64,000 nt of DNA from Hymenobacter duratus (GTDB taxonomy: Bacteria > Bacteroidota > Bacteroidia > Cytophagales > Hymenobacteraceae): NCBI RefSeq assembly GCF_014698995.1, contig NZ_JACWZZ010000001.1:888501-952500 (forward strand), read 5' to 3'. Every line of letters starts with the position of its first letter. Within the stretch, counting starts at the first letter, position 1. A program made the translations under genes and the position numbers. A model generated the notes under the pieces. That model was not told where the DNA came from. It did no database searches and worked only from the letters and a program-made list of their open reading frames with translations. Below, one piece after another: positions 24,679-32,651 of this stretch.

Positions 24679-25785
24679 CTACACTACGCGCAGCAACATG
24701 GCCTCCAGCGTGAGGCCGGGCCCGAATGCAAAGCTGAGCACCGGGGCGCCGCTGTCGGCTGCCGTGAAACCGGCCAGCAATTCGCGCAGTACAAACAGCA
24801 CCGTCGCCGACGACATGTTGCCATATTCGCGCAGTACGTGGTAGGCCGGCCGGTTGTCCTGGGTAGTGAGGCCCAGTTCCTGCTCAATGGTTTCCAGAAT
24901 GCGCCGCCCACCCGGATGAATGGCGAAATGCCGGATGTCGCGCAGCTGCACGGGCAGGTTGCGTAGCAGGTCGTCGGTGAGGCGCCGGATGCCGCGCTGA
25001 ATCAGCTTGGGAACGTAAGAGGAGAGGGTCATCTCAAATCCGAAGTCGTTGACATGCCAGGCCATATCAGCGTGCCCGTCGGGCTCCAAGCCACAGTGGA
25101 AGGCTTCCAGCTCCAGGTGCGGCCGGCTGCCGGAAGGCCGACCCAGTACCAGGGCCGCCGCTGCGCCGTCGCCGAACAGGGCGTTGGAAATCAGGTGGTC
25201 TTCTTCGTGATGCTTCTGGAAGTGAATGGTGCACAGCTCCGTGCAAACTACCAGCACGCGGGCATCGGCGTCGGCCCGGCAAATGGCATCGGCCAGCTTC
25301 AGGGCATTAAAGGCAGCATAGCACCCCATAAAATTCACGCAGGTGCGCTGCACATCAGGCCGCAGCCCCAAGCGGTTCACCAGCTCAATATCCAGCCCCG
25401 GCGCATACATACCCGTGCAACTCACTGAAATCAGGTGTGTCAGCGAATTGGCCGGCACGTCAGGTGCTTGGCTCAGGCAGCTTTCAGCAGCGGCGGCAGC
25501 CAGCGGCAGTGCCTCCTGGCGGTATATCCGCATTCGGGCTCCTACCGATGGAAACGGCTCTAAGTCCGGTGTATTGGGAAAGAAGGTGAATTCGCCGTTG
25601 GTGCGGCCGTAATCGGGTAGCACGGTATAGCGGTGCCCAATGCCCGACACCCGGTAGAGGGCCCGCAGCTTACGGGTCTGGTCAGTATCGAATTGCAGGG
25701 CGCGGGCCATGAAATCCCCGATCTGGGCTTGTGGAAGACGGTGGGGCGGGTTGGCCGTGCCAATGGCACTCAGGTAGCTGATCAT
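24679..25785 (-). CDS. Type III polyketide synthase (chalcone/alkylresorcinol synthase family)
   Basis: A 368-residue homodimer-type ketosynthase that extends acyl-CoA starters with malonyl-CoA and cyclises the product. The catalytic triad is clear: C155 in NFMGCYAAFN, H290 in FAIHPGGRR and N323 in EYGNMSSAT. The C-terminal loop FAFGPGLTLEAMLL is the usual GPG loop. The starter cannot be read with confidence, but bacterial homologues next to methyltransferase and flavin-oxygenase genes make alkylresorcinols or alkylpyrones. The frame has an upstream TTG at 25803; the ATG at 25785 is preferred. It is the middle gene of a three-gene minus-strand cassette. Confidence 0.93.
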   Translation of the reverse strand: MISYLSAIGTANPPHRLPQAQIGDFMARALQFDTDQTRKLRALYRVSGIGHRYTVLPDYGRTNGEFTFFPNTPDLEPFPSVGARMRIYRQEALPLAAAAAESCLSQAPDVPANSLTHLISVSCTGMYAPGLDIELVNRLGLRPDVQRTCVNFMGCYAAFNALKLADAICRADADARVLVVCTELCTIHFQKHHEEDHLISNALFGDGAAAALVLGRPSGSRPHLELEAFHCGLEPDGHADMAWHVNDFGFEMTLSSYVPKLIQRGIRRLTDDLLRNLPVQLRDIRHFAIHPGGRRILETIEQELGLTTQDNRPAYHVLREYGNMSSATVLFVLRELLAGFTAADSGAPVLSFAFGPGLTLEAMLLRVV

Positions 25786-25933
25786 TCGGTGCAGTATACG
25801 CAATTAGGAGGCGGTCAGAACAGGGCAGGGGCAGAATGCAAAAAAACTATACGGCGTTACAGCCTATGCAGCGCCATTTACTACTCAGCACGTGTAGCAG
25901 CGTGTTACTTATGTTATTTTATTCGATGGAGAA

Positions 25934-27049
25934 TCAGAAAGCGGTGCCGTGCGTGCGACGCATAAGGGCCTGTACGCCACCTTGCCAATGGCGCAGGGCG
26001 CCTACTACCGCCTCACTCAGCACAGGCCGCCCGAATAGGCCCTGTACCAGCCGCCCCACTTGCAGCCGCTGCCCAAACTGTGCCTGCCAGCTGTGGCGGT
26101 AGCGCGTTTCCAATGTCGTGCGGGTGATACGGCCCTGCAGAAACTCATGCAGGTGAGTACTGGCCAGATAGGCACCGTGTATAGCCATAGCCATACCGTT
26201 GCCGCAGAGGGGCGTAATCAGGCCGGCTGCGTCGCCGCAGAGCAGCATGTGGTCTTCCACACAGCTTTTGGGCGCAAAGGAAATTTCGTTGATGACTTCC
26301 GGCTGCGGATACAGAAACTCGGCAGTTTCCAGAATGTGGCGCAGGTGCGGATTGCGGGCCAGCACGTTCTGTTCCAGCCCGGCAATGGTGCCCTGCTGCT
26401 TCAGGTTGTGGCGCGTGGTGAGGTAACAGAAGCAGTAGCGTCCGTCTTCCACCGCCGAGATGCCCGCGTAGCCGTCCTCAAAATTGTGCAGCGCAATCTG
26501 GTCAGTCGGGTAATCGAGGCGCAGGTGATGCTTCACACCGAGATACGGAGAGCGTTGCTGAAAAAATGGCCGTTGCAACTGCCGGTCGAGGGCACTGCGC
26601 TTACCGAAAGCCCCCAGCACAACGCGTGCTTCCAGCTGCTGCCCGTCGGCCAGCGTTACGATGTGGCTGTCAGTGGCTGGCGCATAGTCTACCGCTGCCA
26701 CGGTAGTCCGCTGGAGCACCACAACGCCACGGGCCTCTGCCAGGCCCGCCAGATGATAGTCGAGAGAGAAGCGGCTGATGCCGAACCCACCCAGGTCGAG
26801 CGTAGCGGACAGCGTGCGCCCCGCCGGCGACGAGAGCTGAAAACGCGTAATCTGGGCCGGATGCAGCTCCGCCGGGTCGGCATTGAGGCGGCGCAGATAC
26901 GGCAGCACCTCGTTGGAAATATACTCGCCACACACCCGATGAAACGGATAGTGCTGCCGCTCCACCACCGTTACGCTGTAGCCACGGGCCCGTAGGTCGA
27001 GGGCAGCGGTGAGGCCTCCCAGGCCGCCGCCAATAATGAGAACGTCCAA
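25934..27049 (-). CDS. FAD-dependent oxidoreductase/hydroxylase of the type III PKS cassette
   Basis: A 371-residue flavoprotein of the geranylgeranyl-reductase/aromatic-hydroxylase type. It starts with the FAD-binding MDVLIIGGGLGGLTAALDLRA-type fold, has HRVCGEYISNEVLPYL near 42-57, and the second FAD motif LLCGDAAGLITPLCGNGMAMA near 270-290. Such enzymes hydroxylate phenols or reduce double bonds. It is the first gene of the cassette; the PKS gene begins 148 bases later. The set oxygenase, PKS, methyltransferase matches the parts of the srs phenolic-lipid operon, though in another order. Confidence 0.85.
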   Translation of the reverse strand: MDVLIIGGGLGGLTAALDLRARGYSVTVVERQHYPFHRVCGEYISNEVLPYLRRLNADPAELHPAQITRFQLSSPAGRTLSATLDLGGFGISRFSLDYHLAGLAEARGVVVLQRTTVAAVDYAPATDSHIVTLADGQQLEARVVLGAFGKRSALDRQLQRPFFQQRSPYLGVKHHLRLDYPTDQIALHNFEDGYAGISAVEDGRYCFCYLTTRHNLKQQGTIAGLEQNVLARNPHLRHILETAEFLYPQPEVINEISFAPKSCVEDHMLLCGDAAGLITPLCGNGMAMAIHGAYLASTHLHEFLQGRITRTTLETRYRHSWQAQFGQRLQVGRLVQGLFGRPVLSEAVVGALRHWQGGVQALMRRTHGTAF

Positions 27050-27118
27050 CTTGTTTTGTCTAGTAAGAGGTTGGTTCAGAGGGTAAAATAGGGCAGTTGG
27101 TCGAAGATGAGTTATATT

Positions 27119-27152
27119 TTGTTCATCTAATGAAGAATACCCGGTATCTTTG
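27119..27152 (+). promoter_or_regulatory. Promoter of the small T9SS-domain protein
   Basis: TTG at 27119-27121 and TATCTTTG at 27145-27152, 23 bases apart, form a good Bacteroidota sigma-A promoter. It lies 82 bases before the ATG at 27235. A lone TTGGTCGAA at 27097-27105 resembles one LytTR half-site but has no partner at 22 bases. Confidence 0.7.
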
Positions 27153-27234
27153 CAAACCTAAATGGTTGCCTAACGTTTTAGCAGGTATCCTATCCGCGCC
27201 TTTTTTACGCCCCCTTTCACTCTTACGGCCCGCT

Positions 27235-27612
27235 ATGATGCCACGCCTACTCTACTTTCTGTTTTTGATGCTTCTTGCCATCGGTCCGGTGCGCAGCAGC
27301 ATGTCTTCTGCTTCCGCTACCCCAGTCGGAGTGACCAAGCGCGCCGCCCGCCCAGCCGATGAGCGCACGATTCTGGTATACCCGAACCCCAGCACCGGTA
27401 TTGTTCATATTGCCATCAACGGTTTCGAAGGCCGCAAGCTGGAGCTGCGCGTGCTCAACGTAATCGGCTCTGTGATTTACCGCGAAACCATCACGGAACT
27501 CAACGACCGGTTTACCAAAACCCTGGACCTGAGCAAGTTTGCCAGTGGCCTCTACTACGTGAAGCTCGAAGGCGACAACGCCAGCGAGATGCGCAAACTG
27601 GTAATCCGCTAA
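27235..27612 (+). CDS. Minimal secreted protein consisting mainly of a T9SS type A sorting domain
   Basis: A 125-residue protein. A signal peptide (about 1-22, MMPRLLYFLFLMLLAIGPVR) and a short Ser/Ala linker lead directly into a C-terminal sorting domain of about 80 residues: ILVYPNPSTGIVHI, ELRVLNVIGSVIY, TLDLSKFASGLYYVKL and the final MRKLVIR. The domain is normally a tag on a larger cargo that type IX secretion moves through the outer membrane and cleaves. Here there is no cargo. It has its own promoter and ends inside a perfect palindrome. The open frame upstream to 27097 is not protein-like. Confidence 0.85.
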   Translation: MMPRLLYFLFLMLLAIGPVRSSMSSASATPVGVTKRAARPADERTILVYPNPSTGIVHIAINGFEGRKLELRVLNVIGSVIYRETITELNDRFTKTLDLSKFASGLYYVKLEGDNASEMRKLVIR

Positions 27613-27690
27613 CTCAGCGGCTCACTCAAACAAAAAGCCCCGTCTGCTACAGACGGGGCTTTTTGTTTGAGTGAGCCGCTGAGTTAGCGG
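27606..27690. terminator. Perfect 85-base palindrome acting as a bidirectional terminator
   Basis: Two exact 41-base arms (27606-27646 and 27650-27690) flank a 3-base loop CTA. The core AAAAAGCCCCGTCTG/CAGACGGGGCTTTTT is a standard terminator, but the identity extends outward to include the last Arg codon and TAA stop of the T9SS-domain gene and, in mirror image, the last Arg codon and TAA of the small minus-strand gene at 27684-27803. Confidence 0.95.
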
Positions 27691-27803
27691 CGGTTCTTGG
27701 CACGAACCGGGATTGGTTTCAGGGAAGCCTTTACTTGGTCGAACGTATTGAGTGCGAGCAGGGCCGTGGCCAGTGCTACGCCGAGAAAAATCAGCAGAGA
27801 CAT
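27684..27803 (-). CDS. Possible 39-residue membrane microprotein
   Basis: A short open frame starting at an ATG (27801-27803): MSLLIFLGVALATALLALN, then a polar basic tail FDQVKASLKPIPVRAKNRR. This gives one predicted transmembrane helix (about 2-18) and a positively charged end, with codon choice like neighbouring genes. Its stop codon lies in the right arm of the perfect palindrome. It is below normal gene-calling size. No family is recognised. Support comes from composition and from its tidy position against the terminator. Confidence 0.5.
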   Translation of the reverse strand: MSLLIFLGVALATALLALNTFDQVKASLKPIPVRAKNRR

Positions 27804-27921
27804 CGTAGGGAAAGTTAGAAGAACGAAAATGCGTCAACGGGGCTATCCGGGAGGATAGTATGCCCGAGCAGGCGCGTATATGTTATAGAACCGCGAAAGG
27901 CCCCAAGTAGTTGCAGCATAA

Positions 27922-28980
27922 TTATGTGCTGCCCAGCAACTGCGCCACTACATGCCGCGCATCGGGGCCCGCGCCGCCCATCAGGGCCGAGCTGCGGCTG
28001 TTCAGCCACGGAAGTCCCAGAAACGCAATGCCACGCGCTTCAGTAAGGCCATAGTGGTGGCGTGGCGTGCCGTCGGCCTCAAAAATGGGCAGCTTTATCC
28101 AGTCAAATCCGGGCCCGAATCCGGTAGCCCAGACAATGGCCTCGAGCGGTGGTGTTGCCAGCCGTTGGCCTTGCAGGCCGCCAGCCGGTGTGCTGCTGCT
28201 GGCCCGACCAATGAACTGCGCGTTGGGGAAACGGCGCAAACGCTGCAGGTCGCCTCTTACCACCGGCTCCGGCTGCAGCATAGCATAGCGGCCCAGCGCG
28301 TTGTAGCGCGAAATACCGAGCATTCCGGTGCCTTTCAGCAGTGCCCAGGTTGCTTGGTTGTTCGGAAACGAAGGTGTTTTGTCGTCGAAGGCCGCATACA
28401 CCGAGCGAGTCGTAGCCGCTAAATCGGCCGCAATCTGCAGGGCCGAGTTGCCGCTGCCTACCACCGCCACTGCGCCGGTGCCCGCTATTTGTTGCGGGCT
28501 GTGGTAGTGGCTGCTGTGGAGCTGCTGCACGGCAGTCGGCAGCCGGGCCGCAAAGTCTGGGATGCGGGGCACAGAATAAGCACCGGTGCTCACAATCACG
28601 CGCTGCGCCTGGTACATTTGCCCGGTGGCCGTCTGCACGGTGTACCCATTGCCTACTGTGGCCGGTGCTAGACTAACGGCACGTTGCCCGGTATGTATCG
28701 GAAACCGGAAATGCGCCGCATACTGGCGCAGGTAGGCTGCCGCTTCGTCTTTGGTTGGGTAGCCGAGGGCGCTGCCGGGCCAGGGCAGCCCCGGTAGGCT
28801 ACTGGCCCAGCGTGGCGAAAACAGCCGCAGCGCATCAAACCGGGAGGCCCATACGTCGCCGACAGCAGCGCGCTCTTCCAGCAACAGAAAATCGATGTTG
28901 CGCTGCTGCAGATAGTATGCTGCCGCCAGCCCTGCTTGGCCCGCCCCGATGACGAGTGTATCGAAAGAGAATTCGGTCAT
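27922..28980 (-). CDS. Flavin-containing monooxygenase-like FAD/NAD(P)-binding protein
   Basis: A 352-residue flavoprotein. It has an FAD motif at the start (TLVIGAGQAGLAAAYYLQQ, about 9-27), the FMO/Baeyer-Villiger-type segment DALRLFSPRWASSLPG near 50, and a second dinucleotide motif VAVVGSGNSALQIAADLA near 165-182 for NADPH. ATGFGPGFDWI near 290 is the usual linker before the C terminus. The class includes CzcO-like proteins and small-molecule monooxygenases; the substrate is unknown. The ATG at 28980 is used because the upstream 12 codons are not conserved-looking. No partner gene is adjacent. Confidence 0.85.
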   Translation of the reverse strand: MTEFSFDTLVIGAGQAGLAAAYYLQQRNIDFLLLEERAAVGDVWASRFDALRLFSPRWASSLPGLPWPGSALGYPTKDEAAAYLRQYAAHFRFPIHTGQRAVSLAPATVGNGYTVQTATGQMYQAQRVIVSTGAYSVPRIPDFAARLPTAVQQLHSSHYHSPQQIAGTGAVAVVGSGNSALQIAADLAATTRSVYAAFDDKTPSFPNNQATWALLKGTGMLGISRYNALGRYAMLQPEPVVRGDLQRLRRFPNAQFIGRASSSTPAGGLQGQRLATPPLEAIVWATGFGPGFDWIKLPIFEADGTPRHHYGLTEARGIAFLGLPWLNSRSSALMGGAGPDARHVVAQLLGST

Positions 28981-29035
28981 GTGGCGCAATAAGGGGCGGA
29001 AGATAGCGCATGGCACGCTAGGTACGGCCGCTTGG

Positions 29036-32000
29036 CTACAGTCCCGGAAAATCCCGCCGCAGTCCTTCCATCACCTGCTCGGTCACCTCACGAACCAGAG
29101 TCACCAGCTGTTGCGCTTCCTGTGGTTCCAGAGACGTGTCGCGGCAGGCTTCTAGGCGGCGGATGGGGGCGTGCAGTTGCCGGATGTGCAGGCCATCGAG
29201 GGAGCTTTTGAGGTGATGAGCAGCAGCGGCCAGCTGCTCGCACTGCCCGGATGCGGCATGGTGCTCCAGCTCACGAACGGCCGGCGGGGTGGTCTGGATA
29301 AACAGATGCGCGAGGCGCCGCACAAATTCCTCGTTGCCGTGGGCCAGCCGCCGAATACCACTCAGGCTGTAAAGTGGAGCGTTAGCCGTTTCCGGACCGG
29401 AAATAAACTCCGCTGATTCTACCGCCGGCCGCTTGCCCAACGCGGCAGCAATGGTCCGGAAAAGGTCTTCTTCCCGAAACGGCTTGGACAGATACCCCGA
29501 GAAGCCCGCCGCGGCGTAGCGTTCTGCCTCGCCGCGCAGGGCGTGGGCCGTGAGAGCCAGCACCGGCGTAGCGGCCCGTTGGGGCTCCGGATGCTGGCGC
29601 AGGCGCCTGGTAGCGGCCACGCCATCCATACCGGGCATCTGAATATCCATGAGTACAATATCGTAGCTGTGTTGGTCAAACAGTGCCAGCGCATCCGGGC
29701 CGGTGCTGGCGGTGTCTACTGTCCAGCCCCAGCCCCGCAGCAAGGACTCTACCAAAAACTGGTTTACGGCATTGTCTTCGGCCAGCAGCACCCGGCGGGC
29801 CCCTAGCTCCCGGTAGTTGGTAGCTGCTTTGGCCGGCACTTTCACGGCGGTAGCCTCGGCTGGACGGAAGGTGAGCGTAAAGCCGAAAGTACTGCCTTCG
29901 TGCAGGCGGCTTTCGGCCGTCATGGTGCCCCCCATCAGGTCTACCAGCCCGCGCGAAATGCTTAGGCCCAGGCCGGAGCCGCCATATTCGCGGGCCGTGC
30001 TGGCCGATGCCTGCGTGAACGGCTCAAACATTTCCTGCAGCTGATCGGGCGCGATACCGGGGCCGGTATCCAGCACCTGAAACTGGAACAGGGGCTCTTC
30101 GCCGGGCTGGCTGAGGCGGCGGCACGTGAGCAGCACCTGCCCGTGTTCGGTAAACTTTACGGCATTGCTGAGCAGGTTGAGCAACACCTGGCGCAGCCGA
30201 TGCGGGTCGCCGAGCACGGTGGTAGGCACGGTGGCCGGCGGCAGCTCCAGTTCCAGCGCAATGCCTTTCTCCTGAGCCCGTGGCAGCAACGACTCCTGGC
30301 TGGCCCGCAGTACTTCCCGCAAATCAAACGGAATAGTTTCCGGCCGGATTTTGCCGGCTCCCAGCTGCGCCATGGCCAGCACATCATTGATGACGACCAG
30401 TAGATGGTCGGCGGAGTGGCGGATGTGTCCCAGGAACTGGCTCTGCTGGTCGTCGAGCGGCGTTTTGGATAGCAGCCCGGCCATACCCAGAATCCCATTG
30501 AGCGGCGTGCGGATTTCGTGGCTCATGTTGGCCAGAAAGTTCTGCTTGGCCTGTGCGTTTTCTTCGGCTGCTTCCTTGGCAGCGTGCAAATCAAGCTGCG
30601 TGCGTTTTAGCTCCGTGATGTTGATATCAACACCCAACACCTGCATATTGCCATCGGCCAGCACAAACGGGCGTTTGATGCTGTAAAACCAGAGAATTTC
30701 GCCGTCGGGCTTGGTAAAGGTTTCTTCCTGGATGAGCTCCTGCCCGGTGCGCAGCACTTGTTCGTCCTGCTGGCGGTAGCGCTGCCCATCGGTCAGGATG
30801 GCCGGCAGCTGGTCGGGCTGCGCGCCTACAATCTGCTCTGGGGTCATGCCATATAGCTCGGCGGTGGCGCGGTTGGCCAGCAGGTAGTTGCCCAGATTAT
30901 CCTTGAGGTAGATGAGGTGCGGCGTAGTGTCGATAACCTGGCGGAAGAGGCGGTTTTGCTCGGCCAAGCGCCGGTTGGCGGTGCGGCGTTGCTCATCGGC
31001 TACTTTCCAGCGCGTAATGTCTTCTCCTACACCTACTATCTGGCGCACCCGGCCGTCCGCGTCCCGCTCAAAAGGAGTGTCCGTAACGCGCAGCCAGCGG
31101 GCTGATCCATTGCGGTGGTTGAGGTAGAACTCCAGGGACAGGATTTCACTGTCCGCCAGTTGAGCTACGTGCTCATAATGCTCCTGTAGCCGCTGTACTT
31201 CCGCCGGGGGCATCAGCCGCTCCAGCACTTCCCCGCCCATTTCCTGGATTTCCTCCTCCGTGTATCCCAGCATGACTTCGATGTGCCGGTTGGAGTACAC
31301 ATTGCGCTTTTCAGCCAGGTCGTAGATGTAGATAAGGTTGGGGGCTGTGTAGGCGACGCGTTCCACCAGCAGCTGGCTTTGGCGCAGGGCTTCTTCGGTG
31401 GCTTTGCGCTGGGTAATATCCTCGGCGCTGCACAGCACTTGGTGCACGAGGCCGTTTTCGTCGCGCGTGAAAGCCGTGCTCCGAATCCAGAGCCACCGCC
31501 AGTTGCCGTCCTGGTGCCGTACCCGGTACTCGCCGGTGCTGAGCTCCCCATCCGGCAGCGCCTGCAGGTAGTCCCGTTTGTTGAACAGGCTCCGCAGATC
31601 CTCCGGATGAATAATCTGCTGCAACAGCCCCGCCTGGGTTTCGATGGTCTGCTCCGGGTAGCCCAGCACCCGCTCTATCTGCCGGTTGATGTAGTTGAGG
31701 CGGTGCGCCTGCAGATCGTAGAGAAAAACAACGGCCGGAATGGTGTCGTTGATGCGGGCCATGAGCAACTGGCTGTGACGCAGCTGGGTTTCGGCCTGGC
31801 GGCGGGCCGTAATATCGGTGAGGTAAATGTTGGCTGCTTCCTCTTGGAGCAGCGGTACAATGGTCCAGTGATAAAACGCCCCATCGAGCTGGCGCTCCAC
31901 AATGCGGGAGGTATTCTCCTGCAGAGCCGATTTTACTTGCTGGTGCAGAAACTCCCGGTCGGGTTGCCACTCCGGCCGGGCCAGGGCCCGGAGTACCGGG

Positions 32001-32587
32001 CCAGCCGCCGGGTTGGCGTAGCGGGCCTGGCCGTCGCGCCCAAAACAGATAATAGGGTCCGGGCTCTGCTCTGCCAGCTGGCTGAGTTCCTGCACGTGGG
32101 CCTGCACCTGCCGCTGGCGGGTTACGTCTTCGTAGCTCCACAGGTGTAGCATCGTGCGCCCGTTCTGTACCACCGGCAGGTACTCGCGCTGCAGAACACG
32201 GCCGTTGGCCAGCTCTACCAGCTCGGCCCGGCGCAGCTGGTTTCGCATGGCTTCGTCGGCCCGCTGCAGCACGTCATCGGGTTGCCGGAAAGCAGCCGAC
32301 TGGCGCAGAATCTGGTGGCAGTCTTGGCCGATATAGGCGGCCGGAGGCTCGGGTAGCGCCAGCAGGTCGCAGAGCCGCTGGTTGATGAGCTTGATGTGGC
32401 AATGTTCGTCCTGCGCCAGCAGGCCGGTGCTGATTGTCTGGAGCAGCGCGGTAAGCTGCCCAGCAGCAGCCTGGCTCTGTAGGTGCGACTGTTCACGCAG
32501 CTGCTGCAGTTCCTGCCGCAACGCTTGTTGGGCTTGCTCCGCGTGCCGGAGGCGGCGCTGTAGCTGGCGTTGACTAATAGAACTCAT
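29036..32587 (-). CDS. Multi-PAS hybrid sensor histidine kinase with receiver and HPt domains
   Basis: A 1183-residue soluble-looking kinase with no membrane segment. An N-terminal coiled coil (about 5-48, Gln/Leu/Arg-rich) is followed by five PAS-like domains at roughly 48-160, 165-270, 275-395, 400-520 and 525-650. Then come HisKA with NMSHEIRTPLNGILGM near 690, an ATPase domain with GTGPGIAPDQ-type and GGSGLGLSISRGL boxes near 780-900, a receiver domain with IVLMDIQMPGMDG near 965, and a C-terminal HPt with AAHHLKSSLDGLH near 1130. The parts form a complete internal phosphorelay. The sigma-54 activator gene (32652-34016) precedes it by 64 bases in the same operon and is the likely output. 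The signal sensed is cytoplasmic and unknown. Confidence 0.92.
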   Translation of the reverse strand: MSSISQRQLQRRLRHAEQAQQALRQELQQLREQSHLQSQAAAGQLTALLQTISTGLLAQDEHCHIKLINQRLCDLLALPEPPAAYIGQDCHQILRQSAAFRQPDDVLQRADEAMRNQLRRAELVELANGRVLQREYLPVVQNGRTMLHLWSYEDVTRQRQVQAHVQELSQLAEQSPDPIICFGRDGQARYANPAAGPVLRALARPEWQPDREFLHQQVKSALQENTSRIVERQLDGAFYHWTIVPLLQEEAANIYLTDITARRQAETQLRHSQLLMARINDTIPAVVFLYDLQAHRLNYINRQIERVLGYPEQTIETQAGLLQQIIHPEDLRSLFNKRDYLQALPDGELSTGEYRVRHQDGNWRWLWIRSTAFTRDENGLVHQVLCSAEDITQRKATEEALRQSQLLVERVAYTAPNLIYIYDLAEKRNVYSNRHIEVMLGYTEEEIQEMGGEVLERLMPPAEVQRLQEHYEHVAQLADSEILSLEFYLNHRNGSARWLRVTDTPFERDADGRVRQIVGVGEDITRWKVADEQRRTANRRLAEQNRLFRQVIDTTPHLIYLKDNLGNYLLANRATAELYGMTPEQIVGAQPDQLPAILTDGQRYRQQDEQVLRTGQELIQEETFTKPDGEILWFYSIKRPFVLADGNMQVLGVDINITELKRTQLDLHAAKEAAEENAQAKQNFLANMSHEIRTPLNGILGMAGLLSKTPLDDQQSQFLGHIRHSADHLLVVINDVLAMAQLGAGKIRPETIPFDLREVLRASQESLLPRAQEKGIALELELPPATVPTTVLGDPHRLRQVLLNLLSNAVKFTEHGQVLLTCRRLSQPGEEPLFQFQVLDTGPGIAPDQLQEMFEPFTQASASTAREYGGSGLGLSISRGLVDLMGGTMTAESRLHEGSTFGFTLTFRPAEATAVKVPAKAATNYRELGARRVLLAEDNAVNQFLVESLLRGWGWTVDTASTGPDALALFDQHSYDIVLMDIQMPGMDGVAATRRLRQHPEPQRAATPVLALTAHALRGEAERYAAAGFSGYLSKPFREEDLFRTIAAALGKRPAVESAEFISGPETANAPLYSLSGIRRLAHGNEEFVRRLAHLFIQTTPPAVRELEHHAASGQCEQLAAAAHHLKSSLDGLHIRQLHAPIRRLEACRDTSLEPQEAQQLVTLVREVTEQVMEGLRRDFPGL

Positions 32588-32651
32588 AGCACACGGTTTC
32601 AGGCAAGAAGGGGAGAGGCAGCCTGAATGTCAGCGGCACGCCTGCACAACA

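Noticed and set aside
27097..27105. Single TTGGTCGAA, a LytTR-type half-site, before the T9SS-domain gene
   Set aside because: There is no second copy at 22 bases and none of the other promoter elements. One chance 9-mer match in 64 kb on two strands is expected.
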